A stretch of DNA of 6,901 nucleotides from Planctomycetota bacterium. GTDB taxonomy: Bacteria; Planctomycetota; B143-G9. A program made the position numbers and the translations under genes. Below the pieces are notes generated by a model. The model worked only from the letters and a program-made list of their open reading frames with translations. It did not search any database and was not told the origin of the DNA. The stretch covers positions 1-6,901 of the forward strand of contig QNBY01000057.1 of NCBI GenBank assembly GCA_003644275.1, written 5' to 3'. Of this stretch, positions 1 to 6,507 are shown in pieces (positions within the stretch are counted from its first letter, which is position 1; each line of letters opens with the position of its first letter).

Positions 1-1677
1 GGGACTTCCGTCTCCATCACCGCCGTGCCGCCCCAGGCCGGTGACGGCGGTCGCTGGCGCGCCCGCTGGCTCGGGACCGGAGAGGGCTCGGCGAACATAC
101 CCGCGAGCGCTACGTCTCCGCCCTCCGCCACCGTCCGGATGAACGGCCCCATCCTCCAGAGGGTGGAATGGCTCATACAGTACAGCCTCACCGTCTTCAA
201 TCCGGACGGGTTCGGCTTCACCGATCCCGCGCCCGGCACCTACTGGTACTTCGACGGCGAGCTCGCCACCGGCTATTGTTCCTACGCCGACGGCGACCAT
301 ATATGCGCCGGCTTCGAGGCCACCGGTTCCTCCACCGGGGGAACCACGCCCTACTACCGCATAGTGATGAGCGAACCCACCACCGTTACGTGGCTCTGGA
401 GCGACAGGCCGGCCCAGGCGGCGGAGAACTGGGCGGGCTTCTCCACCATCGCGGGAGTCGAGTCCGGTCCGCTCGCCATGCTCCATTCCCCGGCGGGCGA
501 TCTCCTGGTGTACTTCTACTCGGCGGCCGGCAACTCCATCGAGCGGGCGGTGCTCACCGACGATACCTGGGCGGTCGCCACCTTCCTCGCCAACGTGGGC
601 GAGGTCACCGACATCGCCGCCCACAACACGGGCGACGCGGTCGACGTCGTCTTCCGCCGCAGCGACCCGCCCGGCCTCTACCGCGCGCGCGACGATTCCT
701 TCGGCCATAAACCCGACGAAGTTACAGGCGGCCCCGCGCCCGAGCTGATAGCCGATACCGGCGTGCGTCCCAGCGTCGCTTCCTCGGGCGACACCCTCTG
801 GGTTTCCTGGTTCGACGTCCGCGACGCCTCCCTCAAAGTGGCGCACACCACCGGGGGCGGATGGGAGGTCGAGACGGTGGACGCCAAGAACGGAGCCGGC
901 TTCTTCAACGCCATCGCCATACCGCCTCACGACGGGTTGCCCGTGGTGGTCTACGCCCGAAGCGGCGGCGCCAAGGGCCTCTACTGGGCGCGCTTCAACG
1001 GCGAGTACTGGGAGACCGGCACCATAGTGCCCGAGTTCGCGGGCTACTTCTGCTCCATGGCCCTCGATGCGGCCGGGGTTCCCTTCGTGGCCTACCAGTC
1101 CCTCGACGAGCCCAATCACGCCACGCTCCACGTCGCCCGGTACTGGGGCGGCGGCTGGGACGACGAGGTGGTGGACGACGAGGGCGACACCGGCTACTAC
1201 ACCTCCATCGTGGTGGACGGCGCGGGCTATCCCCACGTCGCCTACACCGACGGCGAGAACCTCCGTTACGCGCGGAACACTCCCGGCGGATGGGAGACGC
1301 GCACCCTCGTCAGGGGAGGAGTGGACGGCCCCACCAGCATAACCTTCGACGGAGCGGTCCCCGCCATCTCCTTCGTGAAGGACGGCAAGGTCAGCTACAT
1401 CGATGCCAGCGGGCGCGAGACGAGCTCCAACGACGGCGGAGGCACCACCACCGTTACCGGCGGCGGAGGCGGCGGATGCTTCATAGCCACCGCGGCGTTC
1501 GGCTCCCTCTCCGCTTCGGAGGTGGAGACCCTCACCGCGTTGCGCGACGCCTCCGGCCTCGCCTCTCGCACCGGCGCCGGGCTCGTTTCGCTGTACTATT
1601 CGATCTCCCCCGCTCCCGCCGCGGGCGTGAAGGCTTCCGAGGGCCTCCGGGCCCTGCTCAGGCGGCTGTTGCGCTGA
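1..1677 (+). CDS. Exported repeat/beta-propeller surface protein with CFI-box C-terminal domain (5' partial)
   Basis: The frame is open to base 1, so the true start lies upstream; a GTG at 25 is internal to a repeat and is not taken as the start. 558 residues are visible. Bases 1-180 are the tail of one copy, and 181-417 a full copy, of a tandem surface repeat of the type YSLTV..G-PG-YWY...G..ATG-TV-W-W. Bases about 454-1428 hold seven units of 38-52 residues ending in patterns such as GGWEVETVD, GGWDDEVVDD and GGWETRTLV, with cores like PHVAYTDG and PFVAYQS. I infer a seven-bladed beta-propeller. A Gly-rich linker then leads to CFIATAAFGS (Cys at 1477-1479), the hallmark of CFI-box-CTERM domains, followed by the family's usual tail of about 65 residues with LYYSISP and a basic end. 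It is probably secreted or surface-attached, in a binding or structural role. No catalytic residues are recognisable, and the signal peptide would lie outside the window. It ends at TGA 1675-1677, just before a terminator. Confidence 0.85.
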   Translation, partial: GTSVSITAVPPQAGDGGRWRARWLGTGEGSANIPASATSPPSATVRMNGPILQRVEWLIQYSLTVFNPDGFGFTDPAPGTYWYFDGELATGYCSYADGDHICAGFEATGSSTGGTTPYYRIVMSEPTTVTWLWSDRPAQAAENWAGFSTIAGVESGPLAMLHSPAGDLLVYFYSAAGNSIERAVLTDDTWAVATFLANVGEVTDIAAHNTGDAVDVVFRRSDPPGLYRARDDSFGHKPDEVTGGPAPELIADTGVRPSVASSGDTLWVSWFDVRDASLKVAHTTGGGWEVETVDAKNGAGFFNAIAIPPHDGLPVVVYARSGGAKGLYWARFNGEYWETGTIVPEFAGYFCSMALDAAGVPFVAYQSLDEPNHATLHVARYWGGGWDDEVVDDEGDTGYYTSIVVDGAGYPHVAYTDGENLRYARNTPGGWETRTLVRGGVDGPTSITFDGAVPAISFVKDGKVSYIDASGRETSSNDGGGTTTVTGGGGGGCFIATAAFGSLSASEVETLTALRDASGLASRTGAGLVSLYYSISPAPAAGVKASEGLRALLRRLLR

Positions 1678-1697
1678 ATCCCGCAGCGAAATCCCTG

Positions 1698-1726
1698 GAG
1701 GGGGCCTACGGCCCCCTCTTTTTTTT
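1698..1726 (+). terminator. Rho-independent terminator after the surface protein gene
   Basis: A perfect 9-bp stem, GAGGGGGCC (1698-1706) with GGCCCCCTC (1710-1718), encloses a three-base loop (TAC) and is followed at once by eight T residues (1719-1726). It starts 20 bases after the TGA of the upstream gene, so it should end that transcript and insulate the next gene. On the minus strand no T-run follows the stem, so it looks one-directional. Confidence 0.95.
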
Positions 1727-1752
1727 GGATTAGCCCTCCCGCAAGTTATAAT
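1725..1752 (+). promoter_or_regulatory. Sigma-70-type promoter of the double GT-C gene
   Basis: A consensus -10 box TATAAT lies at 1747-1752. With a 16-bp spacer, a weak -35 candidate TTGGAT (three of six consensus bases) lies at 1725-1730, overlapping the last T residues of the terminator. The predicted transcription start is near 1759, giving a leader of about 26 bases before the ATG at 1785. The exact -10 in an otherwise GC-rich gap is the main evidence. Confidence 0.75.
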
Positions 1753-1765
1753 GCGCCTTCTGAGA

Positions 1766-1771
1766 GGGAGG
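1766..1771 (+). promoter_or_regulatory. Shine-Dalgarno site of the double GT-C gene, wide spacing
   Basis: GGGAGG lies 13 bases before the ATG at 1785, wider than the usual 5-9. An in-frame TGA at 1761-1763 leaves no start codon between it and 1785, so the ATG is the earliest possible start despite the spacing. The site is also the right arm of a possible hairpin (1753-1760 with 1767-1774). Confidence 0.55.
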
Positions 1772-1784
1772 CGCCCGGCGACCC

Positions 1785-4700
1785 ATGGAAACCCTGCGTT
1801 TCGACCACCTCATCAAGAAGCGGAATCCCATCACAGCGAACCGCCGCGACGTGGGAAGGCTGGCGGTGCTCATCGCGGTCGGCGTGGGATTGCGCCTCAT
1901 CCTCATGTCCCACCCCGGCTACACCTACGACATCGACTACTTCTTCCGCCCCTGGGCAAACGAACTGCTGAAGACCCCGCTCGGCAAGATATATTCTTCC
2001 GGCGCGCTGGACGTGGACTACCCCCCCCTCTACCTCTACGTCATCTTCGCGCTCTCCAAGATCGCCTCCATCTTCCACGTCCCGCTCGACCACACCGCCG
2101 CCTCCACGCGCTTCCTGTTCAAGTATCCCGGCCTGCTCGCCGACGTTGGGCTCGCTGTGCTCGTCTGGCACCTCGCCCGCAAGCACTACCGCTCCACCGC
2201 CTCCCTCTGGGCGGCCGGCTTCGTGTTCTTCAATCCCGCCCTGTTCTACAACTCGGCCGTCTGGGGCCAGGTGGACACCATCCTCGTGCTGTTCGTGGTG
2301 GGCATACTCTACCTCACCGCCACCAACCGCACGCTGTCCGCCGCCTTCCTGTTCGGCCTGGGCGTCACCTTCAAGCCGCAGGTCCTCTTCCTGCTTCCGG
2401 TGGTGGGCACCACGCTGCTGCTGAACGGCAAGTACTGGCGGGTGGTTCTCGCACCCGTCGCGGCGGCCGCCTCGGTGACGCTCGTCACCGCCCCGTTCGC
2501 GGGTTCGCTGAACCCCGTTACCTGCATGACGTGGCTCGCGGACAAGTTCCAGAGCATGGAGGGCAAGTACAAGTACCTCTCCATGAACATGTGGAACGTC
2601 TGGCACAGCGTGGGCAAGATAGTGCCGGAGGGCACGCTCGACACGAGCCCCATCGTGAGGCTGGGCGAGGGGGGGATGCACGTCCCGAGCTTCCACGCGG
2701 TGGGCCTCGGCCTGATAGCGGTGCTCGCGGTGGTGACGGCGCTCTTGCTCGTCCGCAGGCGCGACGAGGGCACCGTCTTCCTCGCCGGGGCCGTGATGAT
2801 CCTGGGCGTAACCCTCCTGGGCACGAGGATGCACGAGCGCTATCCCCTCCCCGCGGTGATGCTCATGGCCTTCGTCGGCCTGTACTACGCCGCCCTGCGG
2901 CCCTTCTACTACCTGCTGACGCTGTTGCATCTCACGAACGTACACGCGGTGCTGAGCTCCTTCCTGGCGAGCCTCCCCGCGGCCGAGCGCTATTCCTTCA
3001 TGCCCAACGAGTTCCTGATGAAGCTCGCCAACGCCCCACTGGTGGTGAGCTTCTGCACCATCTTCTTCTACAGCACCTTCTTCCTCATGCTAGCCTACCT
3101 CTTCTACGCCACGGTGAGCTCGGACGCGCTGGAGAAGGAAAAGAGGCTCGGCTGGGCGCCGGAGGGGTTCTTGGGCTCGCTGCTGGCGGACCTGAAGGGA
3201 GGGGCGGAGGCCGTCCGCGCCTTCCTCTCCCGGCCCCTGTTCGAGCGGCGGCCGGCGCTGCGCGCGCCGTTCGTCTGGTATCCGACCGAGCTGGCCTACG
3301 ACCGCAAGGGCCGCGACTGGTTCGAAAAGGCGAGCGACCTCTTCATGTCCGTGGTCACCTCCAAGAAGAAGCCGGAGAAAGAGGAAGAGGAGGAAGACGA
3401 GGAACCCGGCTTCCTGAAGGGGCTCGTGCTGCTCGTTTCCTCCCGCCTTCCCGATCCCGGCGTGGTGAACCGCATACCGCCTTTCCGGTGGTTCGCGCGG
3501 GCGTTCGACCCCCGCATCCCCCTGAACCGCTTCACCCGGGCCGACGCCGGGCTGCTCCTGTTCCTCCTGGCGGCCGCCGGGGCCATCTTCTTCTACAACT
3601 ACTGGAACCCGCCCTACCTCTACTTCGACGAAGAGTACTTCGCCAAGACCGCCTACCAGTTCGCCCGCCTGGAGCACCTCTACCCCACCGTGGGCTTCCC
3701 GTGGGAGACCACCCACCCGCACCTGGGCAAGCTGATACAGGCCGCCTTCATAAAGGTGCTCGGCTTCGAGCCCTGGGCCTACCGCATACCCAACCTGCTC
3801 ATGGGAGTGTTCTCGGTGGGCTTCCTCTACCTGCTCGCCCGCGACGTGCTGAGGAGCCGCCGCACTGGCTTCTTCGCGGCCTTCTTCTTCATGCTGTGCG
3901 GCCTGTCGTTCTCCCAGGCCCGCCTCTGCACCATTGACTCCCCGTCGGTCTTCTTCATGATGGTGGCCTTCTTCTGCTTCTACAAGTACTTCGCGGGGCT
4001 GTGGCCCAAGCTCCCCGCCCTGGCGGCCACCTCCGTAGCCGTCGGCTTCGCCATCGCCACCAAGTGGACGTCCGTCTTCGCCATGGGAATGCTCATGTTC
4101 CTCATGTTCTGGCGCGAGACGGCCGCCCTCTTCGCGCCGGTGTATTCGAACTCCCCCGCCTGGAAGAGGATGCTGTGCCGCTGGTTTTCCTCGCGTCCCT
4201 TCGAGCTCAGGGCGGGCGAGGAAGAACTTCTCGACCCCGCCCCCGAGGAACCTCCCGTCCCCGAACCGCTCCCCTCCGAGCCCTCCGGCGGAGCGCCCGC
4301 GCAGACGCCGGAGCGGCCGCCGGAACCCCTCCCCGCCGGCGGCGAGGCGTTCGTCCAACCGAAGGGCTCCCTGAAGGGCTGGCTCTCCGGCCTGGGCATG
4401 TTCGTGCTGTTCCTGGTGGTCATCCCCCTGTTCATCTACGCGGTTTCCTTCGTCCGCCTCATCCAGACGAGCGAGAACGAGTCGCGCGTCACCCTGCGCC
4501 GCAGCGTCTACGAGAAGAACCTCCCCGGCAGGGTGGTGTGGTGGTACTACTCGCGCGGCCTGCCGCCGGGCTCGGAGGAAGTCACCGTCCCCACCGATTC
4601 CCTCACCGGCGTATTCGCCCTCGCCATCGAGCGCTCCCGCGAGATGTACGACTACCACTCCCACGTGGGAAAGGAGGAGAACTACAAACCCCATCCCTAC

Positions 4701-5186
4701 GAGTCGAGGTGGTATCACTGGCCGCTTCTGCTCAAGGTGATCTGGTACGACAGTTGGTCCACCGCTTTCGTGGAATACCCGGAGCGGCAGGTGGAGGGGG
4801 TGGTCGCCATCGGCAACCCGCTCCTCTTCTGGTTCGGCCTGCCGTGCATGTTGTTCCTCGTCTGGGGAGCGCTGGAGGAGAGGAGGATAGGGCTGCTGTT
4901 CGTGGCGGCGGGCTTCTCGTTCATGTACCTGCCCTGGGTTATATCGCCCCGGCAGGTCACCTTCCTCTACCACTACCTCCCCGCCCAACCGTTCCTGATG
5001 ATGGCGATAGCCTACACCATGGAGGACTTCTGGCGGGAGCGCTTCACGCGCTGGCTCAGCATGGCCTTCATCCTGGGGGTGATCCTGGTCTTCTTCTACT
5101 TCTACCCCTGGCTCAACGACCTGCCGCTCTCGGAGACGGCCTTCAAGATGCGGCTGTGGTCGGGCTCGTGGGGCGTGGGATACTGA
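1785..5186 (+). CDS. Two-module GT-C membrane glycosyltransferase: Gpi18-like module fused to PMT/GT39-like module
   Basis: 1,133 residues, polytopic inner-membrane protein, probably using polyprenyl-phosphate sugars on the outer face. Module 1 (about 1-445) has many membrane helices and the marks of bacterial Gpi18-like mannosyltransferases: YDID (48-51, candidate catalytic Asp in the first outer loop), DYPPLY (78-83), YNSAVWGQVDT (155-165), TFKPQ (195-199) and MHERYPLP (349-356). A 140-residue soluble linker has an acidic run (531-540). Module 2 (about 586-1133) follows bacterial protein O-mannosyltransferases: FDEEYF (D615/E616, catalytic acidic pair), HPHLGK (644-649), R667, an ARLCTIDS segment (712-719), ATKWTS (758-763), HPYESRWYHWP (970-980), and a PMT_4TMC-like four-helix tail with GNP (1010-1012) and YLPW (1048-1051). 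A Pro/Glu-rich insert (about 817-860) follows a basic stretch, so it is probably cytosolic; no MIR domain is present. ATG 1785 is the only start, since a TGA lies in frame at 1761. Family assignment is firm. The sugar, the acceptor and whether both modules are active are not known. Confidence 0.85.
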   Translation: METLRFDHLIKKRNPITANRRDVGRLAVLIAVGVGLRLILMSHPGYTYDIDYFFRPWANELLKTPLGKIYSSGALDVDYPPLYLYVIFALSKIASIFHVPLDHTAASTRFLFKYPGLLADVGLAVLVWHLARKHYRSTASLWAAGFVFFNPALFYNSAVWGQVDTILVLFVVGILYLTATNRTLSAAFLFGLGVTFKPQVLFLLPVVGTTLLLNGKYWRVVLAPVAAAASVTLVTAPFAGSLNPVTCMTWLADKFQSMEGKYKYLSMNMWNVWHSVGKIVPEGTLDTSPIVRLGEGGMHVPSFHAVGLGLIAVLAVVTALLLVRRRDEGTVFLAGAVMILGVTLLGTRMHERYPLPAVMLMAFVGLYYAALRPFYYLLTLLHLTNVHAVLSSFLASLPAAERYSFMPNEFLMKLANAPLVVSFCTIFFYSTFFLMLAYLFYATVSSDALEKEKRLGWAPEGFLGSLLADLKGGAEAVRAFLSRPLFERRPALRAPFVWYPTELAYDRKGRDWFEKASDLFMSVVTSKKKPEKEEEEEDEEPGFLKGLVLLVSSRLPDPGVVNRIPPFRWFARAFDPRIPLNRFTRADAGLLLFLLAAAGAIFFYNYWNPPYLYFDEEYFAKTAYQFARLEHLYPTVGFPWETTHPHLGKLIQAAFIKVLGFEPWAYRIPNLLMGVFSVGFLYLLARDVLRSRRTGFFAAFFFMLCGLSFSQARLCTIDSPSVFFMMVAFFCFYKYFAGLWPKLPALAATSVAVGFAIATKWTSVFAMGMLMFLMFWRETAALFAPVYSNSPAWKRMLCRWFSSRPFELRAGEEELLDPAPEEPPVPEPLPSEPSGGAPAQTPERPPEPLPAGGEAFVQPKGSLKGWLSGLGMFVLFLVVIPLFIYAVSFVRLIQTSENESRVTLRRSVYEKNLPGRVVWWYYSRGLPPGSEEVTVPTDSLTGVFALAIERSREMYDYHSHVGKEENYKPHPYESRWYHWPLLLKVIWYDSWSTAFVEYPERQVEGVVAIGNPLLFWFGLPCMLFLVWGALEERRIGLLFVAAGFSFMYLPWVISPRQVTFLYHYLPAQPFLMMAIAYTMEDFWRERFTRWLSMAFILGVILVFFYFYPWLNDLPLSETAFKMRLWSGSWGVGY

Positions 5187-5194
5187 GTTTTTGG

Positions 5195-5222
5195 TTGTCC
5201 TGCACTTGCAGTGGGGTATAAT
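5195..5222 (+). promoter_or_regulatory. Sigma-70-type promoter of the ribBA-ribH operon
   Basis: TATAAT at 5217-5222 is preceded, across a 16-bp spacer, by TTGTCC at 5195-5200 (four of six consensus -35 bases). Transcription should start near 5229, leaving a leader of about 36 bases before the ribBA ATG at 5265. That is far too short for an FMN riboswitch. No intrinsic terminator is visible between the glycosyltransferase stop (5184-5186) and this promoter, so some read-through from upstream is possible. Confidence 0.8.
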
Positions 5223-5237
5223 GTTGTCCCACTGTAA
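5206..5237 (+). promoter_or_regulatory. Inverted repeat around the ribBA -10 box, possible operator
   Basis: TTGCAGTGGG (5206-5215) and CCCACTGTAA (5228-5237) are complementary at nine of ten positions and are separated by 12 bases that contain the -10 box. The predicted transcription start falls at the inner edge of the right arm, so the transcript would hold only one arm; an RNA hairpin is therefore unlikely and a protein-binding dyad is the better reading. A seven-base direct repeat, GTTGTCC, also occurs at 5194-5200 and 5223-5229. It is not the CIRCE sequence, and I do not recognise the cognate regulator. Confidence 0.5.
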
Positions 5238-5247
5238 TTTGTGATTT

Positions 5248-5256
5248 GGAAAAGAG
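5248..5256 (+). promoter_or_regulatory. ribBA: Ribosome binding site that selects the ribBA start
   Basis: GGAAAAGAG ends eight bases before ATG 5265, a normal spacing. The competing in-frame GTG at 5241 has only an AT-rich stretch (TGTAATTT) before it and would sit about 12 bases from the predicted transcription start. ATG 5265 is therefore preferred. A closer AGGG (5259-5262) is only two bases from the ATG. Confidence 0.55.
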
Positions 5257-5264
5257 TTAGGGAA

Positions 5265-6497
5265 ATGGAAATAGAATTCTCGCCCATTCCGGAGGTCCTG
5301 GAGGATCTCAGGCGGGGAAAGATGGTCGTCCTGGTGGACGATCCCGACCGCGAGAACGAGGGCGACCTCACCCTCGCCGCGGAGAAGGTGACGCCGGAAG
5401 CGATCAACTTCATGATCCGCTACGGCAGGGGGCTGGTCTGCCTCGCGATGGACGGCGAGCTGGTGGACAGGCTGAACCTCCCCATGATGGTGGAGACGAA
5501 CCGGAGCCGCTTCGGCACGGCCTTCACCGTCTCCATCGAGGCGCGGGAGGGCGTCACCACCGGCATCAGCGCCTACGACCGCGCCCACACCATACGCACC
5601 GCCATCGCGGACGACGCCGGGCCGGACGACCTCGTCACCCCCGGCCACGTCTTCCCGCTCCGGGCGCGCGAGGGCGGCGTCCTGGTCCGCGCCGGGCAGA
5701 CCGAGGGAAGCGTGGACCTCTGCAGGCTCGCCGGCCTGAAGCCCGCCGCCGTCATCTGCGAGATAATAGACGACGACGGCACCATGGCCCGCCTCCCCCG
5801 GCTCGCCGCCTTCTGCCGCGAGCACGACCTGAAGATTTGCACCATCGCCGACCTCATCGAGTACCGCCGCCGCACCGAGAAGCTGGTGGAGAGGATAGAG
5901 CACGTCAAGCTCCCCACCGACCTGGGCCTCTTCGACCTCTACCTCTACAGGACGACCGTCGAGCCCGGCATACACCTCGCCCTCACCATGGGCGGGATAG
6001 GCACAGAGGACTGGTCGCCCTCGGACGACGAGACCGCGCCGCTCGTCCGCGTGCACAGCGAATGCCTCACCGGCGACGTGTTCGGAAGCCTCCGTTGCGA
6101 CTGCGGCTCCCAGCTGAAACTGGCGATGAGGATGATAGCCGACGAGGGCCGCGGCGTGCTGCTCTACATGCGCCAGGAGGGCAGGGGCATCGGCCTGGAG
6201 AACAAGATTCACGCCTACCGCCTGCAGGAAGAAGGCCTCGACACCGTGGAGGCCAACGTGAAGCTCGGCTTCAAGCCCGACCAGCGGAACTACGGCCTGG
6301 GCGCGCAGATACTCGTGGACCTCGGCATCAGGGAGATGAGGCTCATCACCAACAATCCGCGCAAGCTCGTCGGGCTGGGTTCCTACGGCCTGAAGATAGT
6401 GGAGAGAGTGCCCATCGAGATACCCCCCTGCGACCACAACCTCCGCTATCTGAAGACCAAGAAGGAAAAGCTCGGCCATCTCATAAGGATCCTTTAG
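5265..6497 (+). CDS. ribBA: Bifunctional RibBA: 3,4-dihydroxy-2-butanone 4-phosphate synthase / GTP cyclohydrolase II
   Basis: 410 residues, the usual RibBA length; cytosolic. The N-terminal RibB half (about 1-205) converts ribulose 5-phosphate to 3,4-dihydroxy-2-butanone 4-phosphate and formate. It shows DRENEGD (28-34), [23 protein letters not shown] and the DDGTMAR segment. The C-terminal RibA half (about 206-410) opens GTP, releasing formate and pyrophosphate, to start the pyrimidine branch. It has the zinc cysteines C267, C278 and C280 in [17 protein letters not shown], plus RQEGRGIGL (303-311) and TNNPRKL. One key position differs: the RibB motif usually read as GHTE is GQTE here (Gln145), replacing a His that binds metal in characterised enzymes; I recall the Gln form in other bacterial RibBA proteins, so it may be a lineage variant. 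ribH follows after a 10-base gap, so the two are almost certainly co-transcribed. The start at ATG 5265 is preferred over GTG 5241. Confidence 0.96.
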   Translation: MEIEFSPIPEVLEDLRRGKMVVLVDDPDRENEGDLTLAAEKVTPEAINFMIRYGRGLVCLAMDGELVDRLNLPMMVETNRSRFGTAFTVSIEAREGVTTGISAYDRAHTIRTAIADDAGPDDLVTPGHVFPLRAREGGVLVRAGQTEGSVDLCRLAGLKPAAVICEIIDDDGTMARLPRLAAFCREHDLKICTIADLIEYRRRTEKLVERIEHVKLPTDLGLFDLYLYRTTVEPGIHLALTMGGIGTEDWSPSDDETAPLVRVHSECLTGDVFGSLRCDCGSQLKLAMRMIADEGRGVLLYMRQEGRGIGLENKIHAYRLQEEGLDTVEANVKLGFKPDQRNYGLGAQILVDLGIREMRLITNNPRKLVGLGSYGLKIVERVPIEIPPCDHNLRYLKTKKEKLGHLIRIL

Positions 6498-6498
6498 G

Positions 6499-6503
6499 GG
6501 AGG
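6499..6503 (+). promoter_or_regulatory. ribH: Shine-Dalgarno site of ribH
   Basis: GGAGG sits four bases before the ATG at 6508 and directly after the ribBA stop codon (TAG 6495-6497), inside the 10-base gap between the genes. This fixes the ribH start and suggests translational coupling between the two genes. Confidence 0.8.
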
Positions 6504-6507
6504 ACAC

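Noticed and set aside
25..1677. Start of the surface protein at GTG 25.
   Set aside because: The frame is open upstream to base 1, no ribosome site precedes the GTG, and the first visible residues already belong to a repeat unit; the gene begins outside the window.
1746..2945. A 399-codon minus-strand open frame opposite the first GT-C module.
   Set aside because: Its His/Glu/Gly/Val-rich composition without motifs marks it as an antisense shadow of the coding gene.
3349..3540. A hidden gene boundary splitting the glycosyltransferase into two proteins.
   Set aside because: The frame is continuous without a stop, and I see no convincing ribosome site plus start before the second module; a single fused protein is the simpler reading.
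1751..3937. A 728-codon + strand open frame starting inside the TATAAT box, in another frame of the glycosyltransferase gene.
   Set aside because: It is Arg/Pro/His-rich, has no ribosome site, would start inside the promoter upstream of the predicted transcript, and overlaps the real gene, whose frame carries clear family motifs.
5200..5211. A small palindrome CTGCA-CT-TGCAG, considered as a terminator of the glycosyltransferase gene.
   Set aside because: The loop is only two bases, the stem is five pairs and no T-run follows it, so it does not fit an intrinsic terminator.
5241..5264. An eight-residue longer RibBA starting at GTG 5241.
   Set aside because: It has no ribosome site and would begin about 12 bases from the predicted transcription start. 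ATG 5265 has a purine-rich site at normal spacing and gives the usual N-terminus length.
5187..5264. A possible FMN riboswitch ahead of ribBA.
   Set aside because: The gap is only 78 bases and contains a promoter. The leader of about 36 bases cannot hold the roughly 120-base FMN aptamer, and its conserved elements are not seen.
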